A DNA stretch of 44,427 nucleotides from an uncultured Oscillospiraceae bacterium (GTDB taxonomy: Bacteria > Bacillota > Clostridia > Oscillospirales > Oscillospiraceae), in contig CAAERF010000106.1 in assembly GCA_900758315.1 (NCBI GenBank), positions 1 to 44,427 on the forward strand. The letters run 5' to 3'. Below are positions 31,545 through 40,571 of this stretch, piece by piece. Position 1 is the stretch's first letter. Each line of letters opens with the position of its first letter. The position numbers were made by a program, and so were the translations under genes. The notes under the pieces were generated by a model. That model saw nothing but the letters and a program-made list of their open reading frames with translations, made no database searches and was not told the DNA's origin.

Positions 31545-32666
31545 TTACTTCATCAATTCCAACAGAACCTGATAGATTCGCTCGTTGGCATCGGTCACTG
31601 CCATTTCCTTCAACTCCCGGCTCATAGCAGCCAGGCCCTGTGGATCGGCCAGCATGGTTTGAACCTGCTGGTACAGGCTGTCCCCGGTACACTCCGGCTC
31701 CAGCATCAGCACAGCCGCACCACGATCTGAGAGCACCCGTGCATTTTTCTCCTGGTGGTTCGCCGTCACGTTGGGAGACGGCACCAGAATGCTGGGACAG
31801 GCAATCGCGGAGATCTCAGAGATGGTGGACGCGCCTGCCCGGCTGAGCATGATATCCGCCGCATCCATGACCACCGGCATGTCGTAGATGTACTCCCGCA
31901 CATCCACGCAAGGGTACTGTTCCAGATCGATCCCCCGGTCCGCCAGCTCCTGCTGCACCCGCTCATAGTAGCGTTTGCCCACGCCGTAGATGTGGTGGAA
32001 GGGTTGTCCCTCCCGACACTCCCGGACCACGAAGTCCACCATGTGCTGGTTCATCACCAGAGCGCCCAGGGAACCCCAGCTGGTGACTACCACTGGTTTG
32101 TCGTCAGTAATCCCCAGCTTTTTCCGGGCCTCCGCCTTGTTCTGAAGGAAAAACTCCCCGCGCACCGGTGTGCCCGTCACAGTCACCCGTTCCGGATGGG
32201 GATAGTGTTTCCGGCTTTCCTCAAAGCCCACCATCACCTTGTCCACATACTTGGACAGCATTTTGGTGGTCAGACCCGGCTCCGCGTTGGATTCATGGAC
32301 CGCCGTGGGAATTCCCCGCCGGGCCGCCTCCCGCACCACCGGGAAAGAGGCATAGCCTCCCGTTCCCACCACCAGGTCAGGCTGGAACTGTTCCAGAATG
32401 CGTCTTGCCTGACGCTTCGACTTCCCCAGATTGCGCAGCGTGGTCAGATTGTGCTTGATGCCCGCCAGATTCATCTGACGCCAGAAGCTGGAGATGGTCA
32501 CCGTCTGAATCGGGTAGCCCTCCCGGGGTACCAGCTGCTGCTCCATTCCCCCATCCGCGCCGACAAAGAGAATGTCCGCCTGGTTCCGCGCCTGGAACAT
32601 CCCTGCCAACGCCAGAGCAGGGTTGATATGGCCGGCGGTGCCGCCGCAGGTAAACAGGATCTTCAT
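31545..32666 (-). CDS. murG: UDP-GlcNAc:lipid I GlcNAc transferase MurG
   Basis: A 373-residue GT28 glycosyltransferase with the N-terminal lipid-I site GGTAGHINPALALA, GTGGYASFPVV, and the C-terminal UDP-GlcNAc domain with SWGSLGA, SRAGASTISEISAIACPSILVPSPNVTANHQEKNA. It makes lipid II at the inner membrane face. SD AGGAGT precedes the ATG. It lies between ftsW and murA in the dcw cluster. Confidence 0.97.
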   Translation of the reverse strand: MKILFTCGGTAGHINPALALAGMFQARNQADILFVGADGGMEQQLVPREGYPIQTVTISSFWRQMNLAGIKHNLTTLRNLGKSKRQARRILEQFQPDLVVGTGGYASFPVVREAARRGIPTAVHESNAEPGLTTKMLSKYVDKVMVGFEESRKHYPHPERVTVTGTPVRGEFFLQNKAEARKKLGITDDKPVVVTSWGSLGALVMNQHMVDFVVRECREGQPFHHIYGVGKRYYERVQQELADRGIDLEQYPCVDVREYIYDMPVVMDAADIMLSRAGASTISEISAIACPSILVPSPNVTANHQEKNARVLSDRGAAVLMLEPECTGDSLYQQVQTMLADPQGLAAMSRELKEMAVTDANERIYQVLLELMK

Positions 32667-32716
32667 GGAACATCACTCCTAAATTTTACAAACAATTCAC
32701 TGCTCTTTTTGTCGTA

Positions 32717-33967
32717 TTAGCCCTTCTTGGGCGCCGGAATCTGCCGGGATACGGCCAGTATGATTCCGATCTCCGCCAGCTGTATCACCAGCGCCGTACC
32801 GCCGTAGCTGAAAAACGGCAGGGAAATGCCCGTGGCCGGCAGAACATTCAACACAACTGCGATATTCAGGAACACCTGAACCGCCAGCAGGGTGTTAATA
32901 CCCACGATCAGCAGGGAGCCAAACCGATCTCTGGCATGAAGCGCCAGCCAGTACCCGCGGACAATCAGCAGGGCAAAGAGGATAATCACCAGCACAGCGC
33001 CGATAAATCCCAGTTCCTCGCAGATAATGGCAAAGATAAAGTCGTTCTGCTCTTCAGGTAAGTAAAGGTATTTTTGCCGGCTCTGTCCAAACCCAAGGCC
33101 GGTAAGGCCGCCCGATGCCACCGCATACAGGGACTGTACGATCTGATAGCCCTTCTCCTTGGGGTCCCACCAGGGATCCAACCACGTCTTAATACGGCTG
33201 CTGTTATAACCTACCACCAGCACCATAATCACGCCCATCAAACCGATGGCAACACCGCCAACCGCAAACCAGCCCAGCCGCACTCCCGCGGCAAAGAGGA
33301 TAGCCGCTCCGGCCGCCAGAACCAGAATGGTGCCGGACATGTGGGGCTCCGCCAGCATCAGGCCGGAGATCAGCACCAGAATGATAAGGTAAGGTACAAG
33401 CTCTCCCAGATCGCTCCAGTAAAGGAATGCCTTTAGATTGGCCTTCCACTGGGGCGTATGCCGGCTCAAATGCGGCATGGTAGCATTCCGCTTGGACATG
33501 CCAGCGGCGAAGACCAGCACAACACCCAGCTTTGCCACCTCAGAGGGCTGATAAGTCGGTCCCACCACCAGAAGCAACCGCAGCCACCGGGTCGCTCCGT
33601 TGACATTGACGCCCAACGGCGTCAGCACCAGGAGCAGCAGCACTACGGCGATAGCCAGGACGGGCAGCGACCAGAGTCGCCACCGCTGGTAGTCCACTCG
33701 TGACACCAGCCACATGACGACAACACCACCTACCGCATAGGCCAGCTGATGCTTGAAGTAGTAAAGCGCATCACCCAGCTGCACCACACCGTCCACCACT
33801 TTATATCCGGCCGCTCTATCGTACAGGGCCGCATAGGATGAGGCCGACAGCAGCATAACCAGGCCGATGCCCAGCAGCAGCATGGTCAGCATCAGAAAGG
33901 GCAGGTCAATGGGTCCCCGAGCCATCTGCTGTTCCCGTGTCAAATCGCGGATTGATTTTTTCGCCAC
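32717..33967 (-). CDS. ftsW: FtsW/SpoVE-type peptidoglycan polymerase (SEDS family)
   Basis: A 416-residue protein with about ten membrane helices and the SEDS motifs: LMLLSASSYAAL, LLLVVGPTYQPSEVAKLGVV, GQSRQKYLYLPEEQNDFIFAIICEELGF and LPATGISLPFFSYGGTALV. SEDS proteins polymerise lipid II with a cognate class B PBP, here probably the PBP encoded in the same cluster. GTG is the start, with GGAGG 9 nt upstream. A spore-specific SpoVE role cannot be excluded by sequence, but the dcw context favours FtsW. Confidence 0.95.
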   Translation of the reverse strand: MAKKSIRDLTREQQMARGPIDLPFLMLTMLLLGIGLVMLLSASSYAALYDRAAGYKVVDGVVQLGDALYYFKHQLAYAVGGVVVMWLVSRVDYQRWRLWSLPVLAIAVVLLLLVLTPLGVNVNGATRWLRLLLVVGPTYQPSEVAKLGVVLVFAAGMSKRNATMPHLSRHTPQWKANLKAFLYWSDLGELVPYLIILVLISGLMLAEPHMSGTILVLAAGAAILFAAGVRLGWFAVGGVAIGLMGVIMVLVVGYNSSRIKTWLDPWWDPKEKGYQIVQSLYAVASGGLTGLGFGQSRQKYLYLPEEQNDFIFAIICEELGFIGAVLVIILFALLIVRGYWLALHARDRFGSLLIVGINTLLAVQVFLNIAVVLNVLPATGISLPFFSYGGTALVIQLAEIGIILAVSRQIPAPKKG

Positions 33968-34011
33968 AGGGTGCTCCTCCTTTCTTCCATTTGCATCTAT
34001 TCGCCAGGCGG

Positions 34012-34989
34012 TTACCGCCCCATCACTCCGACAAACGCCAGCAGACAGGCCAGTACCGTCACCGCAGTAAAGACGCCGAACAGTTTCTCTTCGCTCCAGC
34101 CGCCCATCTCAAAGTGATGGTGCAGCGGAGCCATGCGGAAGATCCGCTTGCCATGGCTCAGCTTATAGTAGGTGACCTGGATGATATCGGACAGGGTCTC
34201 CAGCAGGTAGATGATGCCCACCAGAATCAGAATCAGCGGCATATCCAGGGCAAAGGCCAGCCCGCAGACTGCGCCGCCCAGGAACAGGGAACCCGTGTCT
34301 CCCATGAACACCTTGGCCGGGTGGAAATTGTACAGCAGGAAGGCACACAGTCCGCCGAATAGCGCCGCAGAGAATATGCCCAGCTCTGTAGCGCCCCACA
34401 GCACAGACACTGCCAGATAGAACAGCGCCACAGGCATAGTCACACCGGTGGCCAGACCGTCCACCCCGTCTGTGATGTTCACCGCGTTGACGGTTCCCAC
34501 CATGACGAAGGCCGCGAAGATCATATAGATTACCCACGGAATCTGAAAGCTCACGTTGACAAAGGGAATATACAGGTCCGGGGTCAGGTAGCCGGTGTAG
34601 CGCAGCAGCACGGTAAAGGCGATGGCCGCCGCCAGCTGGAGCAGAAACTTCTGCGGCGCGGTCAGGCCTTCATTTTTGTGGTGCTTCACCTTCATATAGT
34701 CGTCAAAAAAACCGATGGCGCCAAACACCAGCGCGAACAGGTAGACGAACAGAGCGCCAAAATCGCCGTTTCGGAAATCCTGCCAGCCCGTGGCCAGAAT
34801 CGCCACCAGAATGCCGACAATGAACATGATTCCGCCCATGGTAGGCGTGCCCTGCTTGGCCATATGCCACACCGGGCCAATTTCTTTGATGGACTGACCG
34901 GCCTTCAGCGCCCGCAGCCACGGGATCAACACTCTCCCCAGCACCGCCGATACGGCGAATGCCAACACAAAACTAATTACAAACCTCAT
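34012..34989 (-). CDS. mraY: Phospho-N-acetylmuramoyl-pentapeptide transferase MraY
   Basis: A 325-residue membrane enzyme with about ten helices that makes lipid I from UDP-MurNAc-pentapeptide and undecaprenyl phosphate. Catalytic motifs are FFDDYMKVKHHKNEGL, NAVNITDGVDGLATG, the FMGDTGSL segment and the C-terminal PLHHHFEMGGW. ATG 34989 is preceded by AAGGAGC and overlaps the stop of the MurE-like gene (34986-34989), so the two are translationally coupled. Confidence 0.97.
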   Translation of the reverse strand: MRFVISFVLAFAVSAVLGRVLIPWLRALKAGQSIKEIGPVWHMAKQGTPTMGGIMFIVGILVAILATGWQDFRNGDFGALFVYLFALVFGAIGFFDDYMKVKHHKNEGLTAPQKFLLQLAAAIAFTVLLRYTGYLTPDLYIPFVNVSFQIPWVIYMIFAAFVMVGTVNAVNITDGVDGLATGVTMPVALFYLAVSVLWGATELGIFSAALFGGLCAFLLYNFHPAKVFMGDTGSLFLGGAVCGLAFALDMPLILILVGIIYLLETLSDIIQVTYYKLSHGKRIFRMAPLHHHFEMGGWSEEKLFGVFTAVTVLACLLAFVGVMGR

Positions 34990-36170
34990 CTTTTGCTCCT
35001 TCGGATACGGCTCCACGTATCCTTTCTCTTTCTAACTTTACCGCGGCGGAAGTAGTCAAAGACCACTGCGCGCTCTTCCAAATCAACGGCTCCCTCCCGG
35101 GTGAGCATCTGGGTTTTATCTCCCCGTCCGCTCAGCAATACCAGGTCGCTAGGCTGCGCTAGGTCCAGCGCCCGCTCAATGGCCATCCTGCGGTCCAGGA
35201 TCACTTCAGGGTGTTTCTCTTCCATGCCACTGCGTATTTGCCGGCAAATATCCTCCACCGATTCTGTTCGGGGATCATCCGCCGTCAAAATCACCACATC
35301 TGCCCGGGACGCCGCTTCGCCCAGCATGGGCCGCCTGGATCGGTCCCGATCTCCCGGCGCACCCAGCACCAGAATCAGCCGGCCCTCTGCCAGGCCCCGG
35401 GCCGCCATCAGCAGGTTATCCACCTGCTCCGGCGTGGCCGCGCTGTCAATCAGCACGCCAAAGGGCGCTGCCAGCGGTAACAGCTCCATTCGCCCCCGCA
35501 CGCCCCGGGTATTGGGCAGAATACGCGCCATCTGCTCCAGGGTCAGCCCGGACCGCAGTCCGCAGGCCAACGCCGCCAAGGCATTGTACAGACCAAACCC
35601 GCCGGGAATGGGCAACCGCATCCGGCAGATGGCCTCGTCGGTCAGGGCTTCAAACTCAATCCGGTCAGAGCACAGCCGCAGATTGCGGGCATTTAAGTCC
35701 GCCTCACTGCGCCGCTCCGCGTAAGTGACCGTTTTCTGCTGTCTGCCCTGGACCATCTTCCGCAGATAGGGGTCGTCAATATTGCAGACCCACCACCCTT
35801 CCTGCGTTTTCAGGAACTGGGCCACTTCATCTGCCTCTGCTGTGTCGCCGCATCCGGTGAGAACCACCGTTTCAAAGGCCAGCCCGGCAAGAGCTTCGCT
35901 GCCCAGCGCGAATAACGGCAGAGTCAATACCACGGCGTCACAGCCCGCCTGCCCCATCCGCTCCAGTTCCTGATCCAGCTGGCCCCGCCAGTCGGGCCAG
36001 GCAGGCGGCGGTAGCACCTCACTGCCCAGGTAGGCGTGCCGGGTGGTGATCAAGCCATATTTCTGCCCGAGTCCTGCCTCCAAAACGTTGCGGATCAGAT
36101 GGGACGCACAGGTCTTTCCCGCGCCGCCTACCACCGCGTGGAGCGGGATCGGGTTCTTATTCCAACGCAT
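34986..36170 (-). CDS. Short, degenerate MurE-like Mur ligase homolog
   Basis: About 394 residues. It has a P-loop-like GGAGKTCASHLI at residues 15-20, PIPGGFGLYNALAALACGL, GVRGRMELL, and a C-terminal domain with LVLGAPGDRDRSRRPMLGEAA and DDPRTESVEDI resembling MurE's DNPR region. The ~100-residue N-terminal UDP-binding domain is missing: the P-loop begins at residue 15. The magnesium/catalytic EVSSH motif reads TLPLF, the TNLxxDHLDYH motif reads TGCGDTAEADE, and DYAHTP reads DSAATP. It occupies the murE-murF site, overlapping both neighbours. It is probably not an active ligase; a regulatory or scaffold role in the pathway is inference. The start is uncertain (ATG 36170, ATG 36179 or TTG 36188). 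Confidence 0.82.
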   Translation of the reverse strand: MRWNKNPIPLHAVVGGAGKTCASHLIRNVLEAGLGQKYGLITTRHAYLGSEVLPPPAWPDWRGQLDQELERMGQAGCDAVVLTLPLFALGSEALAGLAFETVVLTGCGDTAEADEVAQFLKTQEGWWVCNIDDPYLRKMVQGRQQKTVTYAERRSEADLNARNLRLCSDRIEFEALTDEAICRMRLPIPGGFGLYNALAALACGLRSGLTLEQMARILPNTRGVRGRMELLPLAAPFGVLIDSAATPEQVDNLLMAARGLAEGRLILVLGAPGDRDRSRRPMLGEAASRADVVILTADDPRTESVEDICRQIRSGMEEKHPEVILDRRMAIERALDLAQPSDLVLLSGRGDKTQMLTREGAVDLEERAVVFDYFRRGKVRKRKDTWSRIRRSKR

Positions 36171-38460
36171 CGCTGTCATTGTCCGCAATGGACTTGTTGG
36201 TGAAGTACACCGTGACCACCTCGCCCCGGGAGACCTGTTCTCCCGCCGCCACGCTCTGCTTATAGGCCACCGTATTGGAGGTGTAAGACCCCGATGTGCC
36301 GGAGGCCGTCATATAGAGGTTGAGATTATTCAAGGTATCCTTCACCTCGTCTGGCGTCATGCCGCTCAGATCTGGCATGGTGATGGTATCCTCAGGCGCT
36401 TCTCCACCCATGTAGAGAATGACCTTGCTGCCGCTGGGGATGGTGGTGCCGGCCGCCGGAATCTGATCGGTAACGGTTTTCCCATTGCCCACCTTGCGAT
36501 AGGTGAGATCCTTGTTGTTCAGGGCCTCAGCGGCTTCTTTTTCGCCGGAGCCGACCAAGGTGGGCACGCTCACGTTGGAGCCGGTCAGGTCATTTGCCGT
36601 ATACTCTTTTTCAAAGCCCTGATAGTCCAGAATATCGGCAATCAGCTGACCCGCGATGGGCGCCGCCAGCTGGCCGCCGGAGATATAGTAGCCGGTGGTG
36701 GTGTAGTTGCTGCCCGCAGACTCTACCTTGGGCGAGTCAAAGGCCACCAGCACAATCACCTGTGGGTCATTTGCCGGAGCAAAGCCCACAAAGGACGTGA
36801 TATACTCATCATCCACCAGGGTCTGCGAGGTACCGGTCTTGCCGCCAATGCGGTAGCCGGCCTGGTAGGCGTTCTGACCGGTGTAGCTGGACACAACACC
36901 CTCCAGAATCTCGGCACAGGTGGCGGATGTGGATTCGCTGATCACCTGGCGCACCGGAGTGGTATCCGCCTCATAGGTGGTGTTTCCATCCTTGTCAACG
37001 ATGGAGGAGACCACATGGGGCTGGTAGTAGTAGCCGCCGTTGACCACGGCGTTGACTGCGCTGATCAGCTGAATCGGAGTGACGGTAAACCGCTGACCAA
37101 AAGATGCGGTGGCCAGGTTGGTGGTACCGAAATCCTTCTGATCCCAGAGCACACTCTTCCCTTCACCCGGCAGGTCGATACCGGTGGCCTCTGTGATGCC
37201 AAAGGCCTCCAGGTAGGAGTAAAACTTCTCCGTCCCCAGCTTCTGTCCGATTTCAATAAAGGCCGGGTTGCAGGAGTGGCCTACTGCCTCCGCCAGTGTC
37301 TGCTGGCCGTGGCCGCTCCGGTTGGAGCAGCGGATGTTCCAGGAGCCCACACGCACCTGACCGGAACAGTAAAAGATGTCCTTGGTGGTGGTGGTTCCCT
37401 CCTCCAGCGCAGAGGCCAGGACCACCGACTTGAAGGTGGAGCCCGGTTCGTAGGTATCGTTCAGCGCCTTGTTGCGCCACATCTCATAGAGCGCATCGCT
37501 CTCCTCAATCTCCTTCTTATCGATTTTTTCCAGCAGGGTTTCGTCAATCACCTTGGAGTAATTGTTCAGATCATAGGTCGGCGAGCTGGCCATTCCCAGC
37601 ACCGCACCGCTGTTGCAATCCAGCGCGATGATAAAGCCGCCCTTCCGGGCATCGTACTCCTTGATGCCCTCGGCCAGATACTTTTCGCAGTAGGCCTGAA
37701 TGGTAGCGTCAAGGGTCAGATAGACATCGTCCCCGTTCTCCGCATCGTAATAGTCCTGGAAAAAGTTCATCAGATCTGTTCCTCTGCCATTTGTGGCCGT
37801 AACTACCAGACCTTCCGTTCCCGCCAGTTCCTCATTCAGCTGCGCCTCAATACCGTAGGCACCGCCAGACTCATTGGTAAAGCCGATCACCTGCGCCGCC
37901 AAGTCCGAATAGGGGTAGTAGCGCTTGGTATTGGGGGTCAGGTAGATACACCCGGCCAGCTCATTGTCCGAGATAAACTCCCGCACCGCATCCTCCGTTG
38001 TGGAGTCGATTTTGGTGGCGATTTTCTTGTACTGGCTGCTTTTATCGCCGCATTTTTCAGCAATGGTCTCGGCGTCCACATTCCCCAAAATCTCTGCCAG
38101 TCCATCTGCGATCAGCGTCTGCACATCGACGTTCTTTTTACTTTTATTCAACTCCTCCTGTTTCTCTGTGATAGCTTTGGGAGAGATGATGACATCGTAC
38201 ACCGTGGAGCTGATGGCCAGCACATTGCCCTTGGTATCGTAGATCGTGCCCCGCTGAGCGGTCACGGACTGCTCACTGGTCTGCTGTTCAATGGCCATTT
38301 CCTCCAGCTCATCGTGCTGGATCACCTGCAAATACCACAGCCTGCCAACCAGGATCAGAAACGTCACAATCCCAAAGAAGAGCATCAGAAACACCGTTCT
38401 CTTCAGTATTCTACGGTTCGCTTCCTTCCCGTTTTTTCTCCCCTTTTCAAGGTTGTTCAT
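36157..38460 (-). CDS. Class B penicillin-binding protein with two PASTA domains (FtsI/SpoVD type)
   Basis: About 767 residues: a short cytoplasmic tail, one membrane helix (about 20-42), a PBP dimerisation domain, and a transpeptidase domain with S-T-F-K (serine near residue 341), S-C-N (HSCNPAF) and K-T-G (GGKTGTS). Two C-terminal PASTA domains start near VSVPTLVG and ITMPDLSG. It cross-links septal peptidoglycan; the SpoVD paralog acts in spore cortex and shares this layout. ATG 38460 is chosen since the frame upstream carries a stable hairpin (38486-38518), though its SD (GGAG) is close. MKAGGEM at 38478 is an alternative. Confidence 0.94.
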   Translation of the reverse strand: MNNLEKGRKNGKEANRRILKRTVFLMLFFGIVTFLILVGRLWYLQVIQHDELEEMAIEQQTSEQSVTAQRGTIYDTKGNVLAISSTVYDVIISPKAITEKQEELNKSKKNVDVQTLIADGLAEILGNVDAETIAEKCGDKSSQYKKIATKIDSTTEDAVREFISDNELAGCIYLTPNTKRYYPYSDLAAQVIGFTNESGGAYGIEAQLNEELAGTEGLVVTATNGRGTDLMNFFQDYYDAENGDDVYLTLDATIQAYCEKYLAEGIKEYDARKGGFIIALDCNSGAVLGMASSPTYDLNNYSKVIDETLLEKIDKKEIEESDALYEMWRNKALNDTYEPGSTFKSVVLASALEEGTTTTKDIFYCSGQVRVGSWNIRCSNRSGHGQQTLAEAVGHSCNPAFIEIGQKLGTEKFYSYLEAFGITEATGIDLPGEGKSVLWDQKDFGTTNLATASFGQRFTVTPIQLISAVNAVVNGGYYYQPHVVSSIVDKDGNTTYEADTTPVRQVISESTSATCAEILEGVVSSYTGQNAYQAGYRIGGKTGTSQTLVDDEYITSFVGFAPANDPQVIVLVAFDSPKVESAGSNYTTTGYYISGGQLAAPIAGQLIADILDYQGFEKEYTANDLTGSNVSVPTLVGSGEKEAAEALNNKDLTYRKVGNGKTVTDQIPAAGTTIPSGSKVILYMGGEAPEDTITMPDLSGMTPDEVKDTLNNLNLYMTASGTSGSYTSNTVAYKQSVAAGEQVSRGEVVTVYFTNKSIADNDSDALE

Positions 38461-38485
38461 TTCTCCACCCGCTTTCATGGCACAA

Positions 38486-38518
38486 GGGCGTAAGAAAATA
38501 TTACACTTCCTTACGCCC
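38486..38518 (-). promoter_or_regulatory. Hairpin between ftsL and the PBP gene
   Basis: A perfect 9-bp stem GGGCGTAAG / CTTACGCCC with a 15-nt loop in the 109-nt gap, flanked by a further short complement (CACAAG/CTTGTG). On the minus strand it is not followed by a T run, so it looks more like an RNA processing or translation element than a terminator. Confidence 0.55.
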
Positions 38519-38569
38519 CATTTTTCTCTTGTGGCACTGTCACAGAACAGTATGCGCAGTTTTGCGTCA

Positions 38570-39136
38570 TTATGATTTGCCGCCAGTAAAAAGGGACCGG
38601 ACACTTTCCAGGAACGCTTCGATTCCCGTCGATTCCTCTTTCTGATTGTACACGACTACGTTATCCGGATCGGACAGTTCTACATATACAATTTGACTGT
38701 TGTCAGAAGGTTTCAAATTCCCGGCTTTTTTAACCGCCTTTTGCAGAGTCTCGGTGTTAAACACTTCCTCATACTCTGCCTTCAGCATATCGCCTTCGGT
38801 TCTCAGCTCCGTCAGCTGATTTTGCAGAGACACGGTATCTGCGTAAATGCTGTTGAGCTGCACGTTGCTGACCAGCACCAGCACTGCCATCACCGCCGCG
38901 ATGGCAAAGCCGACGACTGCAAAGGGTGTCACTGCCTCCTTGGGACGAAGACGCACTCTGGGCCGGGTGCTAGTCCGGCGGCGGGCAACCTCTCCACTGC
39001 GGGTCCGTCTCTGACGGCGAGGCTGCGTATAGGGCTGTCCCCCGTCCGGTACGGGAACCGTATTCCTCTGGTAGTTCAGGTCGTAGGCCACATTGCCATC
39101 CATTGTTCGATTGTAGCGTCTTCTATCATCGGCCAT
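38570..39136 (-). CDS. ftsL: FtsL-like cell division protein
   Basis: A 188-residue bitopic protein: a long basic cytoplasmic N terminus (about 1-75, Arg-rich), one membrane helix (about 78-98) and a short periplasmic-side coiled coil (LQNQLTELRTEGDMLKAEYEEV) as in FtsL/DivIC proteins. Identity as FtsL rests on topology and on its place between rsmH and the PBP. ATG 39136 has AAGGAG 9 nt upstream. The cytoplasmic tail is longer than in Bacillus FtsL. Confidence 0.85.
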   Translation of the reverse strand: MADDRRRYNRTMDGNVAYDLNYQRNTVPVPDGGQPYTQPRRQRRTRSGEVARRRTSTRPRVRLRPKEAVTPFAVVGFAIAAVMAVLVLVSNVQLNSIYADTVSLQNQLTELRTEGDMLKAEYEEVFNTETLQKAVKKAGNLKPSDNSQIVYVELSDPDNVVVYNQKEESTGIEAFLESVRSLFTGGKS

Positions 39137-39164
39137 ACGACTCTCTCCTTTTTCACTCATAAAC

Positions 39165-40100
39165 TCAGCATTTTTCCGCAACGCGCAGCTTGGCGCTGCG
39201 GGCACGCGGATTGACTTTCAACTCTTCTGCCCCGGGCAAAATCGGTTTCTTCGGTTTCAGTTTCACCTGCGGCGTTTTTCCACAGATACAGACCGGGAAC
39301 TCCGGCGGACAGGTACACCCCTTCGCCGCCTTGGCCAGCTCCCGCTTGACGATACGATCCTCCAGCGAGTGGAAGGAGATCACACACAGCCGTCCACCCG
39401 ATTTGAGCAGCGGAATGGCCGCCGCCACCGCGTCGGACACCGCCGCCAGCTCATCGTTGACTGCGATGCGAATCCCCTGGAAGGACCGCTTGGCCGGGTG
39501 CTGTTTTTCCCGCAGCGCCGCCGCCGGCATGGCACTCCGGATGATCTCCACCAGCTGGAGGGTGGTCTCAATGGGCTGCCGGGCCCGTTCCCGCACGATA
39601 GCCGCCGCAATGGGGCCGGCGTACCGCTCCTCGCCATAGGTGTGCAGGACCTCCCGTAGCTGACTCTCCGGCCACCGGTTGACCACCATGGCCGCAGTCA
39701 GCGGCTGGCTCTGGTCCATCCGCATATCCAGAGGCGCATCCTTTTGATAGGAAAAACCCCGCTCCGGATCGTCCAGCTGCGGAGAGGACACCCCCAGATC
39801 CAGCAGAATGCCATCCACCGCCGGGATCTCCAGCTCTTTTAAAATGTCAGGCATCTGGCGGAAATTGCCGTGGACCAGCGTAATCCGATCCATATGCTCC
39901 GCCAACCGCACCCGAGCGGCATCCAGAGCAGCCTGATCCCGGTCAATGGCAATCAACCGGCCACTGGTCAGCCGTTTGGCAATTTCACCGCTGTGTCCAC
40001 CCCGTCCCAGGGTACCGTCTACATAGACGCCCTCAGGCCGGATGGCCAGCGACTGGATACACTCGTCCAGCAGCACCGGACGGTGGGTAAACTCACTCAT
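39165..40100 (-). CDS. rsmH: 16S rRNA (cytosine-1402-N4)-methyltransferase RsmH
   Basis: A 311-residue SAM-dependent methyltransferase with the MraW opening FTHRPVLLDECIQSL, SAM site YVDGTLGRGGHS, LDLGVSSPQLDDPERGFSY and FHSLEDRIVKRELAKAAKG. A four-cysteine stretch (CTCPPEFPVCIC) near 265 is typical. It modifies C1402 in the ribosomal P-site. It follows mraZ by 2 nt and is part of the same transcript. Confidence 0.97.
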   Translation of the reverse strand: MSEFTHRPVLLDECIQSLAIRPEGVYVDGTLGRGGHSGEIAKRLTSGRLIAIDRDQAALDAARVRLAEHMDRITLVHGNFRQMPDILKELEIPAVDGILLDLGVSSPQLDDPERGFSYQKDAPLDMRMDQSQPLTAAMVVNRWPESQLREVLHTYGEERYAGPIAAAIVRERARQPIETTLQLVEIIRSAMPAAALREKQHPAKRSFQGIRIAVNDELAAVSDAVAAAIPLLKSGGRLCVISFHSLEDRIVKRELAKAAKGCTCPPEFPVCICGKTPQVKLKPKKPILPGAEELKVNPRARSAKLRVAEKC

Positions 40101-40102
40101 GC

Positions 40103-40543
40103 TCAGAACCCCAGCATTTCCATCATGTCGGCCACACGATCACCGCTCAGTGCCTCGGCATCCTTGGCCTTCCAGATATCGGCGTTCCAGATCTTCGCCT
40201 TGTTGTTGTTGCCTACGATGGCCACTTCCTTTTCCAGGCCGGCGTAGGTACGCAGCTTCTGCGGAATCATAAACCGGTTCTGGCTGTCCGGTTCACACTT
40301 GAATGCGTTGGCAAAAAAGGTGTCCGAAATGGCGGCCTTACTGCTGGGCAGCTCCGCCAGCTTCGCACACAGCCTGTCCCACTCTTTCATAGGATACAGG
40401 TTCAGATACTGATACAGCTTTCCGTCAGCTTCCCGGTTGGCGCCCACGGCGACATAAAAGCAAGCGCCCAACTCCTCACGGAAGTTGGCCGGAACAAAGA
40501 GGCGACCCTTGGCATCCATATTGTGCATATATGTGCCTGTCAT
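40103..40543 (-). CDS. mraZ: Transcriptional regulator MraZ
   Basis: A 146-residue protein with two AbrB-like repeats, each with the conserved D-x-K-G-R (MDAKGRLFVPANFRE, about 9-23) and D-S-Q-N-R (residues ~84-95) turns. MraZ forms a ring and binds repeats upstream of its own gene, controlling the dcw cluster. Three 10-bp repeats lie below its promoter (40572-40601). SD GGAGGGAGCGGGGAG precedes the ATG. It is the first gene of the cluster. Confidence 0.96.
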   Translation of the reverse strand: MTGTYMHNMDAKGRLFVPANFREELGACFYVAVGANREADGKLYQYLNLYPMKEWDRLCAKLAELPSSKAAISDTFFANAFKCEPDSQNRFMIPQKLRTYAGLEKEVAIVGNNNKAKIWNADIWKAKDAEALSGDRVADMMEMLGF

Positions 40544-40571
40544 CTCCCCGCTCCCTCCATTTTACTTGCTG

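Noticed and set aside
36043..38493. 816-codon plus-strand frame opposite the PBP and part of the MurE-like gene
   Set aside because: Antisense shadow of two genes with clear motifs; crosses gene borders and lacks an SD.
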